DNA of 64,000 bases from Annulohypoxylon bovei var. microspora (GCA_022836615.1 MU405246.1:1-64000), one strand, 5' to 3'; positions 1-10,465 are shown, counted from the stretch's first letter. Translations and numbers: made by a program. The notes: generated by a model not told the origin, from the letters alone.

Positions 1-875
1 TGCCAAGTGTAGCCTTATATGGCACAAGCCACACAAAGCCACACAAAGCCACAAAGCTCCCTTTGACCAGTAAATCCCTTTTACTGCCAACAGGTACTAA
101 AATAAACGGCTCGAGAAAAAAGCTGCCGCCCAAGTGCTTAGATGACTAAATAACCTATTCTTGATTTAATACCGTCGTTTGAATCATAACCTAATAAGCC
201 TGGTGTGTAGTACAGCATTCTTATAATAAGAGCCATTCGTTCCGCCACATTGGATACTGCCTGACATGAGAAATGGTTTCGTGATTAGTAATGCTAGTTA
301 AAGGTTAGAGCAAGCGACACAATTCTGCCAGGACGTGAAGATACATGGCACAATTTCTCGTTATATTTCAATAATTTTAGACTAAGTATACTCCCTAGGT
401 AGATTGCCAGCAGCGGGATCACTTATATTGCAAAGCATATTTACGAGTTTAGAGGAACGAAAGGATGTTTGACCCGTATCTGTGCCGTAATGAACATCTC
501 GAGCATCACAGCTTTTTCAAGGCCATTATCAATCTTCGGCATGGAGACTATCGTAGTAGCCCCAGAATCCTCGCCCATGGAATCACTCGGAGGTGGACGC
601 GAGAAGACTTCGCTAGCCGGAATACGGGTTGGTCGCACATTACTGAGGTCAGGATAATTCAAGACGCGGAAGGGAATATATCGTTCGTATTTCGTTCCGA
701 AATGTAGAAGTAGCGGGTTTTTTTAACCGGCTATATGCAGTATCAAAAGCAATCCCATGCCGACCATACTGTCATGAATTCCCCGTGAACACCAATCCCG
801 ACCTGAGAACGAGTCAGAAAGGCAAGACGAGCCAGGATCAAGATAGACAACTTACCACCATCATGATTAAGGAAT
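1..875. other. Intergenic / left flank, no gene seen
   Basis: AT-rich DNA. A short tandem run of about 10 bp units (cacacaaagc-like) lies near positions 28-58. Two small overlapping open frames around 441-707 lie on opposite strands, have no recognisable domain and look like chance. The 3' untranslated region of the RPS21 gene probably begins just inside the right end. Confidence 0.6.
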
Positions 876-1214
876 TTATCGAACGGCGCTCCAGACGCTC
901 TTGAGGAGACCGTCGCGCTGGGCCAGTCGGTTCAGAGCATCGTCGCTCTCGCCCATCGCTCGCACGAATCCGCAAAGGGCATACACGTGGTTCTCTCCCT
1001 GGATTTGTCGGCCGTTCTCGTCAACCTTGGCAATGGAGATCTGGACGGAAGCGTGGTCCTTGGCCTTGATGATGCGGTTGGTGGCGCTGCACTTGCGGGG
1101 GACGTAACTAGACGAGGCAATTCAAATTAGTAAAAATTCAAGAATTTCAGAACCCCAAGAAATAAAATAAAATAATTCTTACAGGTCCACAATCTCTCCC
1201 TTGTCGTTCTCCAT
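876..1214 (-). CDS. rps21: 40S ribosomal protein S21 (eS21)
   Basis: Structural component of the cytosolic small ribosomal subunit. Exons on the minus strand are 1214-1183 and 1107-876, with an intron 1182-1108 that starts GTAAGA and ends TAG. The joined product is 87 residues, the normal length of this family. It opens MENDKGEIVDLYVPRKC and continues with the family signatures SATNRIIKAKDHASVQ, YALCGFVRAMGESDDALN and the end LLKSVWSAVR. The ATG at 1214 is fixed by that N-terminus. The gene diverges from SLX4 across about 530 bp, and a TCACGTGA box lies about 200 bp upstream of its ATG. Identification is essentially certain, and the splice sites are supported by exact frame continuity through LYV. 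Confidence 0.97.
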
Positions 1215-1743
1215 CTTTGCGACTTGTAGAATTTGTCGTTTGGAATTGTCTTTGTGGTGATGGTAGTTGTAGTTGTAGAGCTGCAAATGGGTGGACGTGT
1301 TTTGTGGATGAGGTGAAGTGAATAAAAATTGGCGTAAGAAATTTTGACCCCTCGAAAAGAGTAAAGAGTAAAATGTGGTTTGGTGGGCGTGGGGCTTGTG
1401 CTCGGGTGTAAGTCACGTGAATCGACAAGGTCACATGACTTCGAGTTGATTTCGTGGAACCCAAGTCTTGGCACTAGGATTGGCACAGGTACCGATTACC
1501 GCTGATAGCCGCGTGACGCGAATTACCTCATCCAAAAATAAACATCATCATTGATTTCGAAGGTTCCATTTTTCCGTAAATCCCTACCTACTAGTTACCC
1601 ACCTACAGTACATACAACTTATTTAACATGTGCACACTTTGACAAATGAAATTCACTCTGTCGAGGTGTTTTCCATCCTGTCGATTAACAATACTCTAGG
1701 GTGCGCTTGGCGCATACCAATTGCCTTGCGACTCCGATTTGTC
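1215..1743. promoter_or_regulatory. Divergent promoter between RPS21 and SLX4
   Basis: This stretch must contain the promoters of both flanking genes. The clearest element is the palindrome TCACGTGA at 1413-1420. It is an E-box of the kind bound by Cbf1-type bHLH factors, and a TCACATGA half-match follows at about 1431. An open frame running into this stretch from 1630 uses GTG and is not a credible start. Confidence 0.5.
1413..1420. promoter_or_regulatory. TCACGTGA E-box upstream of RPS21
   Basis: Perfect 8-bp palindrome 199-206 bp upstream of the RPS21 ATG. The same octamer stands at nearly the same distance from the other ribosomal protein gene in this window (48302-48309). Cbf1-type factors binding CACGTG are known to act at ribosomal protein genes in Candida. 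Use here is inferred. Confidence 0.45.
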
Positions 1744-4170
1744 ATGTCTGCAGCCGATGTCTTCCTGTCGTCTCCCGCCGGCCCTGTCAGATTGGACTCA
1801 CACGCCATGTCATCTTCCCCTGGCTTGCCTTCTCTCAATGAAATATTTTCCAATTGTTCTAAGAAGCCGCCTTTACAAAGTGGGAACCATGTAACGCCAA
1901 TACCCGACGATGCCCGAACTACGTTTACGAGTGCTGCAAGCCTATTGCGAGAAGCCCCCGAGATTGATATCGACACAGAACAGATTACTATCTCCCCGCC
2001 ACGGAAATCAAATCCGAGTAGAGCTCGGAAAAAGAAGGTTCCAATGCCAGAAGCTTTCAGTGTGCCAGCCGAGACACCTATTCTAATCGAGTCATCGCCA
2101 GCAGAAAAGAACTGGCAGAAATTCAAAAGTCAGAAGTCTGGACCGCAGGATAAACAACAATCCACTTCAAAGGGCCGGGTTTTGAAATCAACTACCAAAG
2201 GCAAGTCAAAGGAGAAGCACGAGACCGTTTCTAAGCACTTCACTGCCAAGGAAAGTGCCGCGAAACGCACGGAAGTTAAATCGAACAATGGCATAACGAC
2301 AGCCAAGTTGGAAGATCATATTACAACTGGTCCTTCCTGCTCAGAGCCTGCTTTAAGGCGTCGAAGTGACTGGACACCACCTCCTGTCGACAGCCCTGTT
2401 CTCGGGTCTGAATTAGATAATCAAGAATTATCTTCACAAATTGATCGTGGGATAGGTTCAAAGGATGTATTTCAATCGCTCCAAGATCAATATGGACATA
2501 AAAGTACCCAGTCATCCACCACCTCAGACACATTACAGCAGGTAGACATCATGAAAAAGCGGAAACTGGTTGAGTTTGTCTCTATTAGTAAGGAGACTGA
2601 GCAACGTCCGAGAGAAGTATCTCCGCCTAGAGCAGTTACGACAAAGAAGAAAACCAGGACGATTACCGAACTGGCGACCGCCCCGTATATGCCAATTGAA
2701 CCAGAATTGGACCTTGCAGGGCCGGCAACTAAAGAGTCTTTGCTGAACTACTTCGACGAGGACGGTGCTGTCAAGGCTCTAGTAGAGCACCAAACCGCCG
2801 TCATGTCCCAAAAGAAAGGGAAGGTTAAAGAAACCAAGGTTTCTGCGAAGCCGAAGCGCAAGAAGAAGTCCGGCACAGCGAATAATCCAATTCTTCTATC
2901 TCCTAGCTCTGCGCTGAAGCAATCCTCTAACCAGGATTTCGTTTTCGGGACGTCGAGTCAGTTGGTTGCAGAAGAATCACCAAGTACTCTTAGAAACCTT
3001 CAATTGGCAATACAGGCCTCGAATCAGATTCATTCCGATCCCTTCGCTGATTCTGATAGCCAAGGACTCTGGCATGCTGGTGCAAGAGACACTGATGGCG
3101 AGCTAATGAAAGTAGATGATGTCGAACTCATTGAGGATTTACCTTCGCTCCCTCGGCTTCGAGGACAATCACAGCACTCGCGTGAAGAATTTACCGACAT
3201 CAACGATATCCTAAAGTCGTCGGGAGGTGATGAGTCAGCAACCCAGGCCCCACAAAAGAATTCACACTTCCTTCAATCTCAAACTATCTCCAATGCACAA
3301 CTTCCCCAGCCCGATGGCCAAGATCATACCGAATCCCAGTCTACGGCTGAGGCATCTAACCCACGGCCAAACTATGAGTCCTTTACCGATGTGCAACTTT
3401 CCAAGCAAATCGCGTCCTACGGATTCAAGCCGGTGAAGAAGCGTCAAGCGATGATCGCGCTTCTCGACCAATGCTGGAGTAGCACAAGCTCCGGGCCTTC
3501 GATCCCCCAATCTAAATCGATATCCACGACGGCCAACATGGCCGCACCTAAGAAGAGACAAAAAAAGACCACAGAGCCAGAACCAGAGCCGGAAAATCCC
3601 CCGAAGCGACGTGGTCGTCCAAGGAAGAATTCAACGGCGGAGTCGGCCTCAACGGCAAAGACCTCGGCGCCGAAATCAAAACCAAAACCACCCAGCCCAA
3701 AGAAACCTCGCGGCCGTTCGAAAAAGAACACTCCAAAGCCTGTCGAGATCGCGGACTCCGACTTGGACGAATCCGCGTCGACTTCGTCCTCGAGGGTTTC
3801 CTCGCCAGACAGAGACCGCCTCTTCTCCTCCCCGCCAGCAGTCGACCTGTCCATGTCCGATGACGCGGACATGTCCCTAGCGCTATCGCCAACGGACCAG
3901 CAGGCGGATCTGTTCAAGCACATCACCCGGGCCGTGACGTCGGCGCCACGGTCGAAGGACCCGGCGAACCCATCCTGGCACGAGAAGATGCTGCTGTATG
4001 ATCCGATCGTGCTAGAGGACTTGGCGGCATGGCTGAACGAGGGCGCGCTGGGCGGTGCGGGGTATGATGGGGAGGTGAGCCCTGCTGATGTGAAGACGTG
4101 GTGCGAGTCGAAGAGCGTCATTTGTCTCTGGAGGCAGAATCTTAGGGGTAAGGAGAGGAAGCGGTATTGA
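1744..4170 (+). CDS. slx4: Structure-specific endonuclease scaffold subunit SLX4
   Basis: Regulatory and scaffold partner of the SLX1 nuclease, which cleaves branched DNA (5' flaps, replication forks, Holliday junctions) in the nucleus. This is one uninterrupted reading frame of 808 residues from the ATG at 1744. The frame is open further upstream only through a GTG. The N-terminal two thirds is low-complexity, Ser/Lys/Pro-rich and probably disordered. A short conserved helical segment (LSKQIASYGFKPVKKRQAM) lies near residues 550-570, and basic AT-hook-like runs (KRRGRPRK) follow near 620. The C-terminal 85 residues are the SLX4 conserved C-terminal domain that binds SLX1: YDPIVLEDLAAWLN, then DVKTWCESKSVICLW. 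Fungal SLX4 proteins share this architecture of a long divergent body and a conserved tail. The last 400 bp are visibly GC-richer than the rest. Confidence 0.9.
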   Translation: MSAADVFLSSPAGPVRLDSHAMSSSPGLPSLNEIFSNCSKKPPLQSGNHVTPIPDDARTTFTSAASLLREAPEIDIDTEQITISPPRKSNPSRARKKKVPMPEAFSVPAETPILIESSPAEKNWQKFKSQKSGPQDKQQSTSKGRVLKSTTKGKSKEKHETVSKHFTAKESAAKRTEVKSNNGITTAKLEDHITTGPSCSEPALRRRSDWTPPPVDSPVLGSELDNQELSSQIDRGIGSKDVFQSLQDQYGHKSTQSSTTSDTLQQVDIMKKRKLVEFVSISKETEQRPREVSPPRAVTTKKKTRTITELATAPYMPIEPELDLAGPATKESLLNYFDEDGAVKALVEHQTAVMSQKKGKVKETKVSAKPKRKKKSGTANNPILLSPSSALKQSSNQDFVFGTSSQLVAEESPSTLRNLQLAIQASNQIHSDPFADSDSQGLWHAGARDTDGELMKVDDVELIEDLPSLPRLRGQSQHSREEFTDINDILKSSGGDESATQAPQKNSHFLQSQTISNAQLPQPDGQDHTESQSTAEASNPRPNYESFTDVQLSKQIASYGFKPVKKRQAMIALLDQCWSSTSSGPSIPQSKSISTTANMAAPKKRQKKTTEPEPEPENPPKRRGRPRKNSTAESASTAKTSAPKSKPKPPSPKKPRGRSKKNTPKPVEIADSDLDESASTSSSRVSSPDRDRLFSSPPAVDLSMSDDADMSLALSPTDQQADLFKHITRAVTSAPRSKDPANPSWHEKMLLYDPIVLEDLAAWLNEGALGGAGYDGEVSPADVKTWCESKSVICLWRQNLRGKERKRY

Positions 4171-4938
4171 GTGGAGAGTATGGCTGTGCGGAATGAGGGA
4201 GTGATAGTACTTGTTGCTTCCGGCCGGTGTACATACGAAGGCAGGTGATATTTTGGAAGGAGCATACCTAGGATGGTACCTACCGACCGACCTAGATGAA
4301 TATACATACATATCATGTAGGGCGCTTTTAGCTCTATGTCCATAATGAATGAGGAATAATGAAGCTTCAATTAGGGGCAATCACTTCGGGTTTATGTTAT
4401 TAATATCTAACCAGTGAGTTGAGCATACTACAAAAGCAGCACACCTGGATATGCTTTACACCTAAGTAGGATTGCCCCCAATGGGGGGTGTTTGGTTTTA
4501 AGTACCGCTATGCAAGCGATAACAGACAGATAACCTTTCTATGACCACTCTGCTTCCTGAGATGACTCTAAGCACCTTAATAGATACAGGTATGTTTTTG
4601 ATAATCTTTTATGCCGAAGGAGTTTACTATTTCCATAGGCAACTAACTATCTAGGTAGGTACCTAGGTATTTAGCAGAACTGCCAATGTGCATCTTCCGC
4701 CGATGTATCATGAAGCCAACCTAATAAATGTTTTGAGCGAGCACAGATTTTCGAATTTCATTAACAGCTACAGTTTTTTACTATGTTAGAATTTGCATTT
4801 TAATTTATTTTCTTAACTTAAGTACGCATTATATGTGACAATTTGTAAATGTAGCATGGTATTGTTCTTTACCTAACCCCTATCTATACATAAATCAGAC
4901 ATACAATAACAATTTAATGTTCTTACTGAACAAGAAGC
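4171..4938. other. Intergenic, AT-rich
   Basis: No gene seen. It holds the 3' flanks of two convergent genes and a cluster of AGGT/ACCT repeats at 4651-4670 (CTAGGTAGGTACCTAGG). Confidence 0.6.
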
Positions 4939-5706
4939 TTAAGAGCGAGTATCGAAATTATGGCAAATGAATGAGAGGTCCATTCGTCCGCGATTACTCA
5001 CAGCGTCAACAGGAGTTGGATCATCTAAGATAGTCAAGTCTATGACTTCTATCACAGCATCCATATCCATATCCGTATTTTTGTCGGTACCTATGTCGGT
5101 ATCGATATCCATCTCATTATCATTAATTGAATCATGCTTACCTTCGTAGCTTGAACTTGTATAATTAGATCTGGAATCAGTGCCCCCTGATGCAGCTTGA
5201 TTACTTTCGGGTTTCAGAATGATCAGCTCAGGAAGTGCCTTGATAATAGCATCTCGAACCTCGCTATATGTGTCTTCGGATATTTGCTTATGTTTTAGTT
5301 TTAACCTTTCTTTTGTCGGACGAAGATTCCACGTTTTATTGTCATCAATACCCTTCTCTACATGATCTTGGGAGTGATTGACTTTTTCTAGTACCTTAGG
5401 TTTTGTTGTATGTTTATGCCGAGCATAATAATCCTTCCTGTACCTTTTTTGCCTCTCCGCATGATCAGAACATAATTTATTACCCGGGGCATTGGGTTTA
5501 TTACATCTGCAGCAAAGATTTTTCTCTCTACGCCTTTGCATCAATCTAGTCCTGTTCATTTCTCCCAACCCTCGGTGATATGAGCATCTTTTCATATTCT
5601 TAGTAGGCGGTTGACGACAATAATTAGCTGTGCAAAGTATCTTGTTTCTTAAAATGACATCCTGCGAGTGCGTTAATGAGGTTGCTGGTCCTAAGGGCGA
5701 GTCCAT
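4939..5706 (-). CDS. Small unknown protein with tandem C-x(2-4)-C-x10-C-x2-H motifs
   Basis: Unrecognised intronless frame of 255 residues with ATG at 5706. Two zinc-binding-like motifs repeat with matching spacing near the N-terminus: C25-x4-C30-x10-C41-x2-H44 and C65-x2-C68-x10-C79-x2-H82. Arg/Lys-rich stretches separate and follow them (MQRRREKN; ERQKRYRKDYYARHKH). The C-terminal half is polar with an Asp/Met-rich repetitive tract (near 195-218), then VIEVIDLTILDD (218-229), which fits a SUMO-interacting motif. The base composition is AT-rich like the surrounding DNA and unlike the housekeeping genes. A nucleic-acid-binding or chromatin role is only an inference from the basic zinc-like region. 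The repeated Cys/His spacing argues that it is a real protein. Confidence 0.65.
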   Translation of the reverse strand: MDSPLGPATSLTHSQDVILRNKILCTANYCRQPPTKNMKRCSYHRGLGEMNRTRLMQRRREKNLCCRCNKPNAPGNKLCSDHAERQKRYRKDYYARHKHTTKPKVLEKVNHSQDHVEKGIDDNKTWNLRPTKERLKLKHKQISEDTYSEVRDAIIKALPELIILKPESNQAASGGTDSRSNYTSSSYEGKHDSINDNEMDIDTDIGTDKNTDMDMDAVIEVIDLTILDDPTPVDAVSNRGRMDLSFICHNFDTRS

Positions 5707-6829
5707 TTTTAAGATTGTTTTTTTAAGATATGTTCATACGAAATCCGTAACCAATAATTAATTCATTGCTAGGAATGCTTACATTGGAAGCTTTTAAATA
5801 TATATTCGTAGTAGCACCTTAATTATTATTAGAACCCTTTGTTTAAACAATAATAACATTCGATATAAGTTAATTATTTCGAAACAAAGTAATTGTTTTC
5901 TTTGAAAGTAATGAAATTTGTTGTCCGACTGAACTGTTAATTGCAAATCGTTCATCTCGACGCGGATTCACGTCCGAAATTTGTCGCACTGTCATGCTTG
6001 GGGGCTGGCTTAAAATTCAGCTACCTACTTAAGTAGGTGTATAAATACTGGATATAACTATGAAGATTATCATGAGAAAATGAAAAAAGTTAATTAATTA
6101 AAAAAAAAGAATCACTTTATATGATTTTAGACGTTATATACTACCTAGTAAGATATGGCGTTGAAGTTAAAGTGAAGTTGAATACCGAGGGAAGCCCCGC
6201 GTTTTAACGGCTAGGTACCTATAAGCTAGCTATCTTAAAGCGGTACAAGTACCTAATTAAATCTTCCTTCTAATATGGATGTGAATATATCTTCCCTGAT
6301 CAACTCCCTTATTTCCTAAACCTCTTAAATGTTCACTTTTATAGCACTTTATAATTCAACTTATTGTTGGTTTTATTTTATTATATTGGCGCCTTTTCAA
6401 TGATGACTTCCTAAAAGTTGAATGGTGTTTTGAAGTACTTAAATATAGGTGGGAAGATATAAGCCCAGACAAGGAATCTCTAGGTATTACGCGCATTTGC
6501 TGGACCTCGGCATCATCATCATCGCCTTAACGCGAATCGGTTATCCTGCCAACTTCTCAATTCCACCGCATCCAAATAATGACACAGATATGTCGTTAGG
6601 TCCTTCAAATTTGTATAGATTAGGAATAAGCAATATTACAATCCACCAGACTGATTTTCTCTTACCTAGAGGCATTTTTCGCTTGATCGGAGGTTGCCGG
6701 TCTATTTCATCTCACTCGGTCCGAGCTTTCCAGAACGCATCGGTGCAGGTGTGCGGGAAACCAAGAGGCATTGGTCTCTACTCTCGAGGACTCAAAAGGG
6801 GTTCAATCTACAATTTAAGGCATCTCGTG
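5707..6829. other. AT-rich intergenic / 5' leader of the Nudix gene
   Basis: No confident gene. It contains the perfect 16-bp palindrome ACCTACTTAAGTAGGT at 6023-6038 and further AGGTACCT motifs near 6212. The frame of the next gene is open from 6449 but begins with GTG. That part (6449-6829) is probably untranslated leader, although an upstream coding exon cannot be excluded. Confidence 0.55.
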
Positions 6830-7987
6830 ATGTCGAAGAGGACACATACGTTATCAGGTTCGGCAAAGGATAAGAAGCCCGAAGCCCCACGACCAAGCGC
6901 AAGTGTGGTTCTCCTATCCCCCGAGAACCAAGTTTTATTGTTGCATAGAGTACAGACATCATCAGCATTCCCGTCAGCGCACGTTTTCCCGGGCGGGAAC
7001 CTTTCCGACTTTCATGATGGAACTGTTCCCGCTTCAGATGATGTCAAGCGGCACGAGGACTCACTCCAATATAGACTCGGCGCGATCCGGGAGACATTTG
7101 AGGAGAGCGGCATATTACTTGCACGTGAGGGGAGTGCAGATGGGAATCCCTTAAATGTTCCCAACTCCGAGCGCGACCCCGCGCGTAAAGCAATCTACAA
7201 GAATGAAGTTCGCTTTGTCGAATGGCTACGGAGTGTAGGAGGAGTTGTGGATACAGGTAATAATCATCGAACCCCATCATAGATATATTTTCGCTGTACC
7301 AAATAAACTAATCATTGAAAAGATAATCTCCTACCTTTCACTAGATGGATAACACCCACCAACCAACCCCGCAGGTTCACCACTCAGATGTATATTTACA
7401 TGCTCCCGCTCTCTATTAGCAACGACCCCGCCATATCGGCTGCGCGATCCGAAGCCATGGTCCCCACGCCCGACGGCGGTGTTGAGATCACTGCAGCACG
7501 TTTTGAAGACGCGAGCACGTGGTTAGAGAAGCAGCGAAAGGGCGAGATTGTGCTATTTCCACCCCAATACTTCCTGCTACATCTACTCGCGCAGTTTTTA
7601 GTTGGGCCACCTCCAGGGTCGCCAAGTCCCTCCGAATTGGCCGAGCACTATCGTTCGCAAAGAGAGAAGCTGAGAGGTTTCCTTGCGACGGTACCGACGG
7701 CGAGCGAACCAAGGGCCGCGAAACACCCCACCGCTCAGATTCCTTGGGGAGATAAAGTGATGAGCCCTACTGCATTAGGTATACGGAAAAGCGACAGGAG
7801 GTCGATATTAGGCCTTGATAAACCTGGCCCGGAGCTAAAAGGGACTGATAGAGGCGGTGATTGGGAGAGAGTTGTGTTGGTCAAGTTCGCAAAAGGCGCA
7901 GCCAGGGAAGTTGAGGTTAAGAGCAGGGAAGAGGTGCTTGCGGAAGAGAGGCGACTAGAGAACTCAACCAAAGAAACGAAGTTATAA
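6830..7987 (+). CDS. Nudix hydrolase, NUDT19-like
   Basis: Probable hydrolase of CoA-type or other nucleoside-diphosphate-linked substrates. Exons are 6830-7256 and 7323-7987, with a 66-bp intron (GTAATA...AAG, branch-like CTAATC). The product is 363 residues. Joining gives VVDTDNLLPFTRWITP, matching the family's conserved FTRWITP segment across the junction. The Nudix box is split by a long insertion: FPGGNLSDF near residue 52, then AIRETFEESGILL near 85-97. That is characteristic of the NUDT19/RP2 branch. A C-terminal segment RFTTQMYIYMLP follows. The start at 6830 is the nearest ATG before the domain. Mammalian NUDT19 is a peroxisomal CoA diphosphatase. Substrate and location here are not shown by the sequence. 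Confidence 0.85.
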
Positions 7988-8607
7988 GTCTGATATTTGG
8001 GTCGTCATCATGATTACCTTGGCCCTTAAGATATCATGTTATGACTGTGGGTGGATTGATTGGTCATCGTTACCTCTAATACGGGAGTCCACGTCAGGAT
8101 ACTCCTAGATAAATACTCTCATGAAAGACGTGGACACCGATACGTTTCTTTATGATAAACGGAGTGTATAGGTATCTTCACGAAAAGGTTTGACGATGAT
8201 TTATAAAATAGATCACATGTTCTAAGCCCTGGAGGCTATGCTCGTTGTTGGACGTTGCGTCACCTTACAAGTGTCCCTCCGGGTGGCTGCCTAGATAGTA
8301 ATAAATGCATAAATACATCAAGTTTCTACAACCAATTTTTTTTCCATGATCCTAACTTTAAACTTCTACAACATCAAAGACCTATTGTTGAACTTGCGCG
8401 TACTAGGGGTACATATCCAGCCCCTATTCATCATACCGTACATATTCTCAATATACACCGTGTCGCATCGGCCGTCGGTAACCGTACCTAAGCCTCCAGG
8501 TGGCCTCACCTCGCTAGATCCGTTTTTCGGCGCTTGCAGTACCGATTTAGGTAACAACAAAGCAACACCAGCATCAATCAGACCCTCCCCCGGAACTTTT
8601 TCTTACT
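7988..8607. other. Intergenic between two Nudix genes
   Basis: No gene seen. Small open frames on both strands around 8255-8600 have no domain and overlap each other. The right end must hold the promoter of the NUDT15-like gene. Confidence 0.6.
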
Positions 8608-9305
8608 ATGGCGACGAAATCCCCTCCCTATAATGTGCGGGTCGGCGTAGCCGCTGTAATCCGCAACTCGGAGGGCAAGCTCGTGGTAGGGAAGCGGATG
8701 GGCAGCCACGGCGCCGGTACGTACTTGCCTCGTTAAATCCGTGCCTTCTCACCCCCTAAATACCTACATACATATAATACATCATAAATCGTGCTTAGGT
8801 ATGTAAGTGCGCATGCTAACTGTGGCAAACCAGGGACCTGGCAGTTCCCCGGCGGACACCTAGAGATGGGCGAATCGTTCCTCGAGTGCGCGGAGCGGGA
8901 GACGCTCGAGGAGACGGGGCTGAAGGTCAAGGGGGAGAAGGTGCTCGCCGTGACGAACGACGTGTTCGACCCGGCGAACAAGCACTATATCACGGTATTC
9001 GTGATGTGCCAGAGGGATAACGAGAATGATCAACCGGAGGTGAGTTCGTTTTATCCCCCCCTCGCAATCGAAATATTCTTCAGTATATCGGCTTTTTTTC
9101 TTCTTCGTGTGATACTAGCTGACGGGAACAGATCTTGGAGCCGGAGAAGTGCGAGTGTTGGCGTTGGATAGGCTGGGACGAGGTACGAAAGTGGTGCGAC
9201 CATCACGACGACGACGTTACACCTGCATGGGCTCAGAACAAGTGTTTCTTACCTATTAGAAATCTGGTGAAGGAGAATCCACAGATAGATTTCTCTAACC
9301 CCTGA
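8608..9305 (+). CDS. Nudix hydrolase, NUDT15/MTH2-like
   Basis: Probable nucleotide-pool hydrolase that removes modified nucleoside triphosphates. Three exons: 8608-8716, 8834-9039 and 9132-9305. Introns begin GTACGT and GTGAGT and end CAG, and the first has a clear branch site CTAAC. The product is 162 residues, close to the 164 of human NUDT15. The start MATKSPPYNVRVGVAAVI leads into VVGKRMGSHGAGTWQFPGG. The Nudix box GGHLEMGESFLECAERETLEE (about residues 43-63) is intact, with the catalytic REXXEE glutamates. EPEKCECWRWIGWDE matches the family's C-terminal half. An open frame across intron 1 from 8791 is not the true start. It lies 620 bp downstream of an unrelated Nudix subfamily member. 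Confidence 0.92.
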
Positions 9306-9520
9306 AATCTGATGGATGCTGAAATTAAGCTAGCCTGGCCAGCGTGGTTGAGAGATTATCGGAGAAAGTACACGGTCGGGTAGACTCATGATAATAGTAT
9401 TTGCATAAGCGCGTTTTTAAATCTTCTAAATTTCATTTTATTTCATAATTATGCCTCGCTCCAGTGCGTTGAGAATGTGTGAATTCTATTACAAGACAAC
9501 GAGTAGCATGCACTATCTGA

Positions 9521-10465
9521 TTATAGCCTACTCTCAATTTCCGCCAATTCAGCCATCTGAGCCGCGATGTTCTGCTTGGCCGCGTCGGTAGGTTCTATGT
9601 ATGGCCGTCTCGGCTTTAACTTCTCAATCGCACCCTCGATACCTGCCGCCTTTGCTGTGTGGATTGCTGCAGCATATTTGGTTGCAGCAATACCGGCCTT
9701 GCAGGGTTGTTCCGCCAATGCAGCCTTCTGATGTAATACCAAAGCCTCCTGGTATTTACCTTCTTTATATAACTTGTAAATATGTGAGATAGTCTTGGGG
9801 AAGACATTCCCAAACGCCGCGATACACCCCGCCGAGCCTACACTAAGACCACCAATCAGGAAGTCGGACTGTCCTCCGAAAGTAGCAAAACGCTCCGACG
9901 GTAGCTCTGCGGCGAGGCGTGTGATCTTAGCCACAGAACCGCAGGTCAGTTTAACTCCCACGATATTACTGTACGTGTTCGCCAGTTTCGCAATAGTCGC
10001 AGAGTCAAGGTCGATGCCATTGCAGACTCCTGGGAAGTTGTACAGCACCACTGGAAGGGGACTCTTAGTAGCGATGTCGGCATAGAAGTTGTCGATAACA
10101 GCCGGAGTAGTAGCTTTACCGAAATAGCCCGGTGGTAGGACTAGAACGTAGTTGGCGCCGGCCTCAGCAGCATCAGCAATGAATTCTAAGACCTGGCGTG
10201 TGGAATGACCGCCGGTTCCCGCCATGATCGGGAAATTCGGCCCCACTGCTTTACGGGCCGTTTCGAGCAGTGCTTTCCGCTCTTCGCGGGTAAGAAGAAA
10301 CGTTTCGGCATTGGTTCCCAAGATGACAAGCCCAGCAAGACCCGACTTCGAAAGATATGAGTAGTACGTTGCTTGAGACTCGGTATCTAGGGTGTCAGTC
10401 TCGGGATTAAAAAAGGTGACGGCTGGGGCCCAAACGCCGCTTGGAGGGACCTTGGGGAACGACAT
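9521..10465 (-). CDS. DHDPS/NAL-family aldolase (probable 4-hydroxy-2-oxoglutarate aldolase type)
   Basis: Class I, Schiff-base-forming TIM-barrel lyase of the dihydrodipicolinate synthase family. It is intronless, 314 residues, with ATG at 10465 and a full-length barrel. Visible family features are GTNAE (residues 50-54, equivalent to the usual GTTGE pyruvate-carboxylate site), VVLYNFPG with catalytic Tyr142, and IVGVKLTCG with Schiff-base Lys172. Fungi make lysine by the alpha-aminoadipate route, so a lysine role is unlikely. Fungal members are usually 4-hydroxy-2-oxoglutarate, 2-keto-3-deoxy-sugar-acid or related aldolases, and the substrate cannot be read from the sequence. It is convergent with the NUDT15-like gene across about 215 bp. 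Confidence 0.88.
   Translation of the reverse strand: MSFPKVPPSGVWAPAVTFFNPETDTLDTESQATYYSYLSKSGLAGLVILGTNAETFLLTREERKALLETARKAVGPNFPIMAGTGGHSTRQVLEFIADAAEAGANYVLVLPPGYFGKATTPAVIDNFYADIATKSPLPVVLYNFPGVCNGIDLDSATIAKLANTYSNIVGVKLTCGSVAKITRLAAELPSERFATFGGQSDFLIGGLSVGSAGCIAAFGNVFPKTISHIYKLYKEGKYQEALVLHQKAALAEQPCKAGIAATKYAAAIHTAKAAGIEGAIEKLKPRRPYIEPTDAAKQNIAAQMAELAEIESRL

Noticed and set aside
441..707. Overlapping 62-80 residue frames on both strands
   Set aside because: Short, opposed, without domains or splice context.
1630..1743. Upstream extension of the SLX4 frame
   Set aside because: Begins with GTG. The first ATG in frame is at 1744, and the extension has no conserved feature.
3444..4370. 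308-residue antisense frame opposite the SLX4 C-terminus
   Set aside because: No domain. SLX4 on the + strand has its conserved C-terminal domain in exactly this interval.
6449..6829. Upstream extension of the NUDT19-like frame
   Set aside because: Begins with GTG and has unlike composition. ATG at 6830 precedes the domain. It may be leader sequence.
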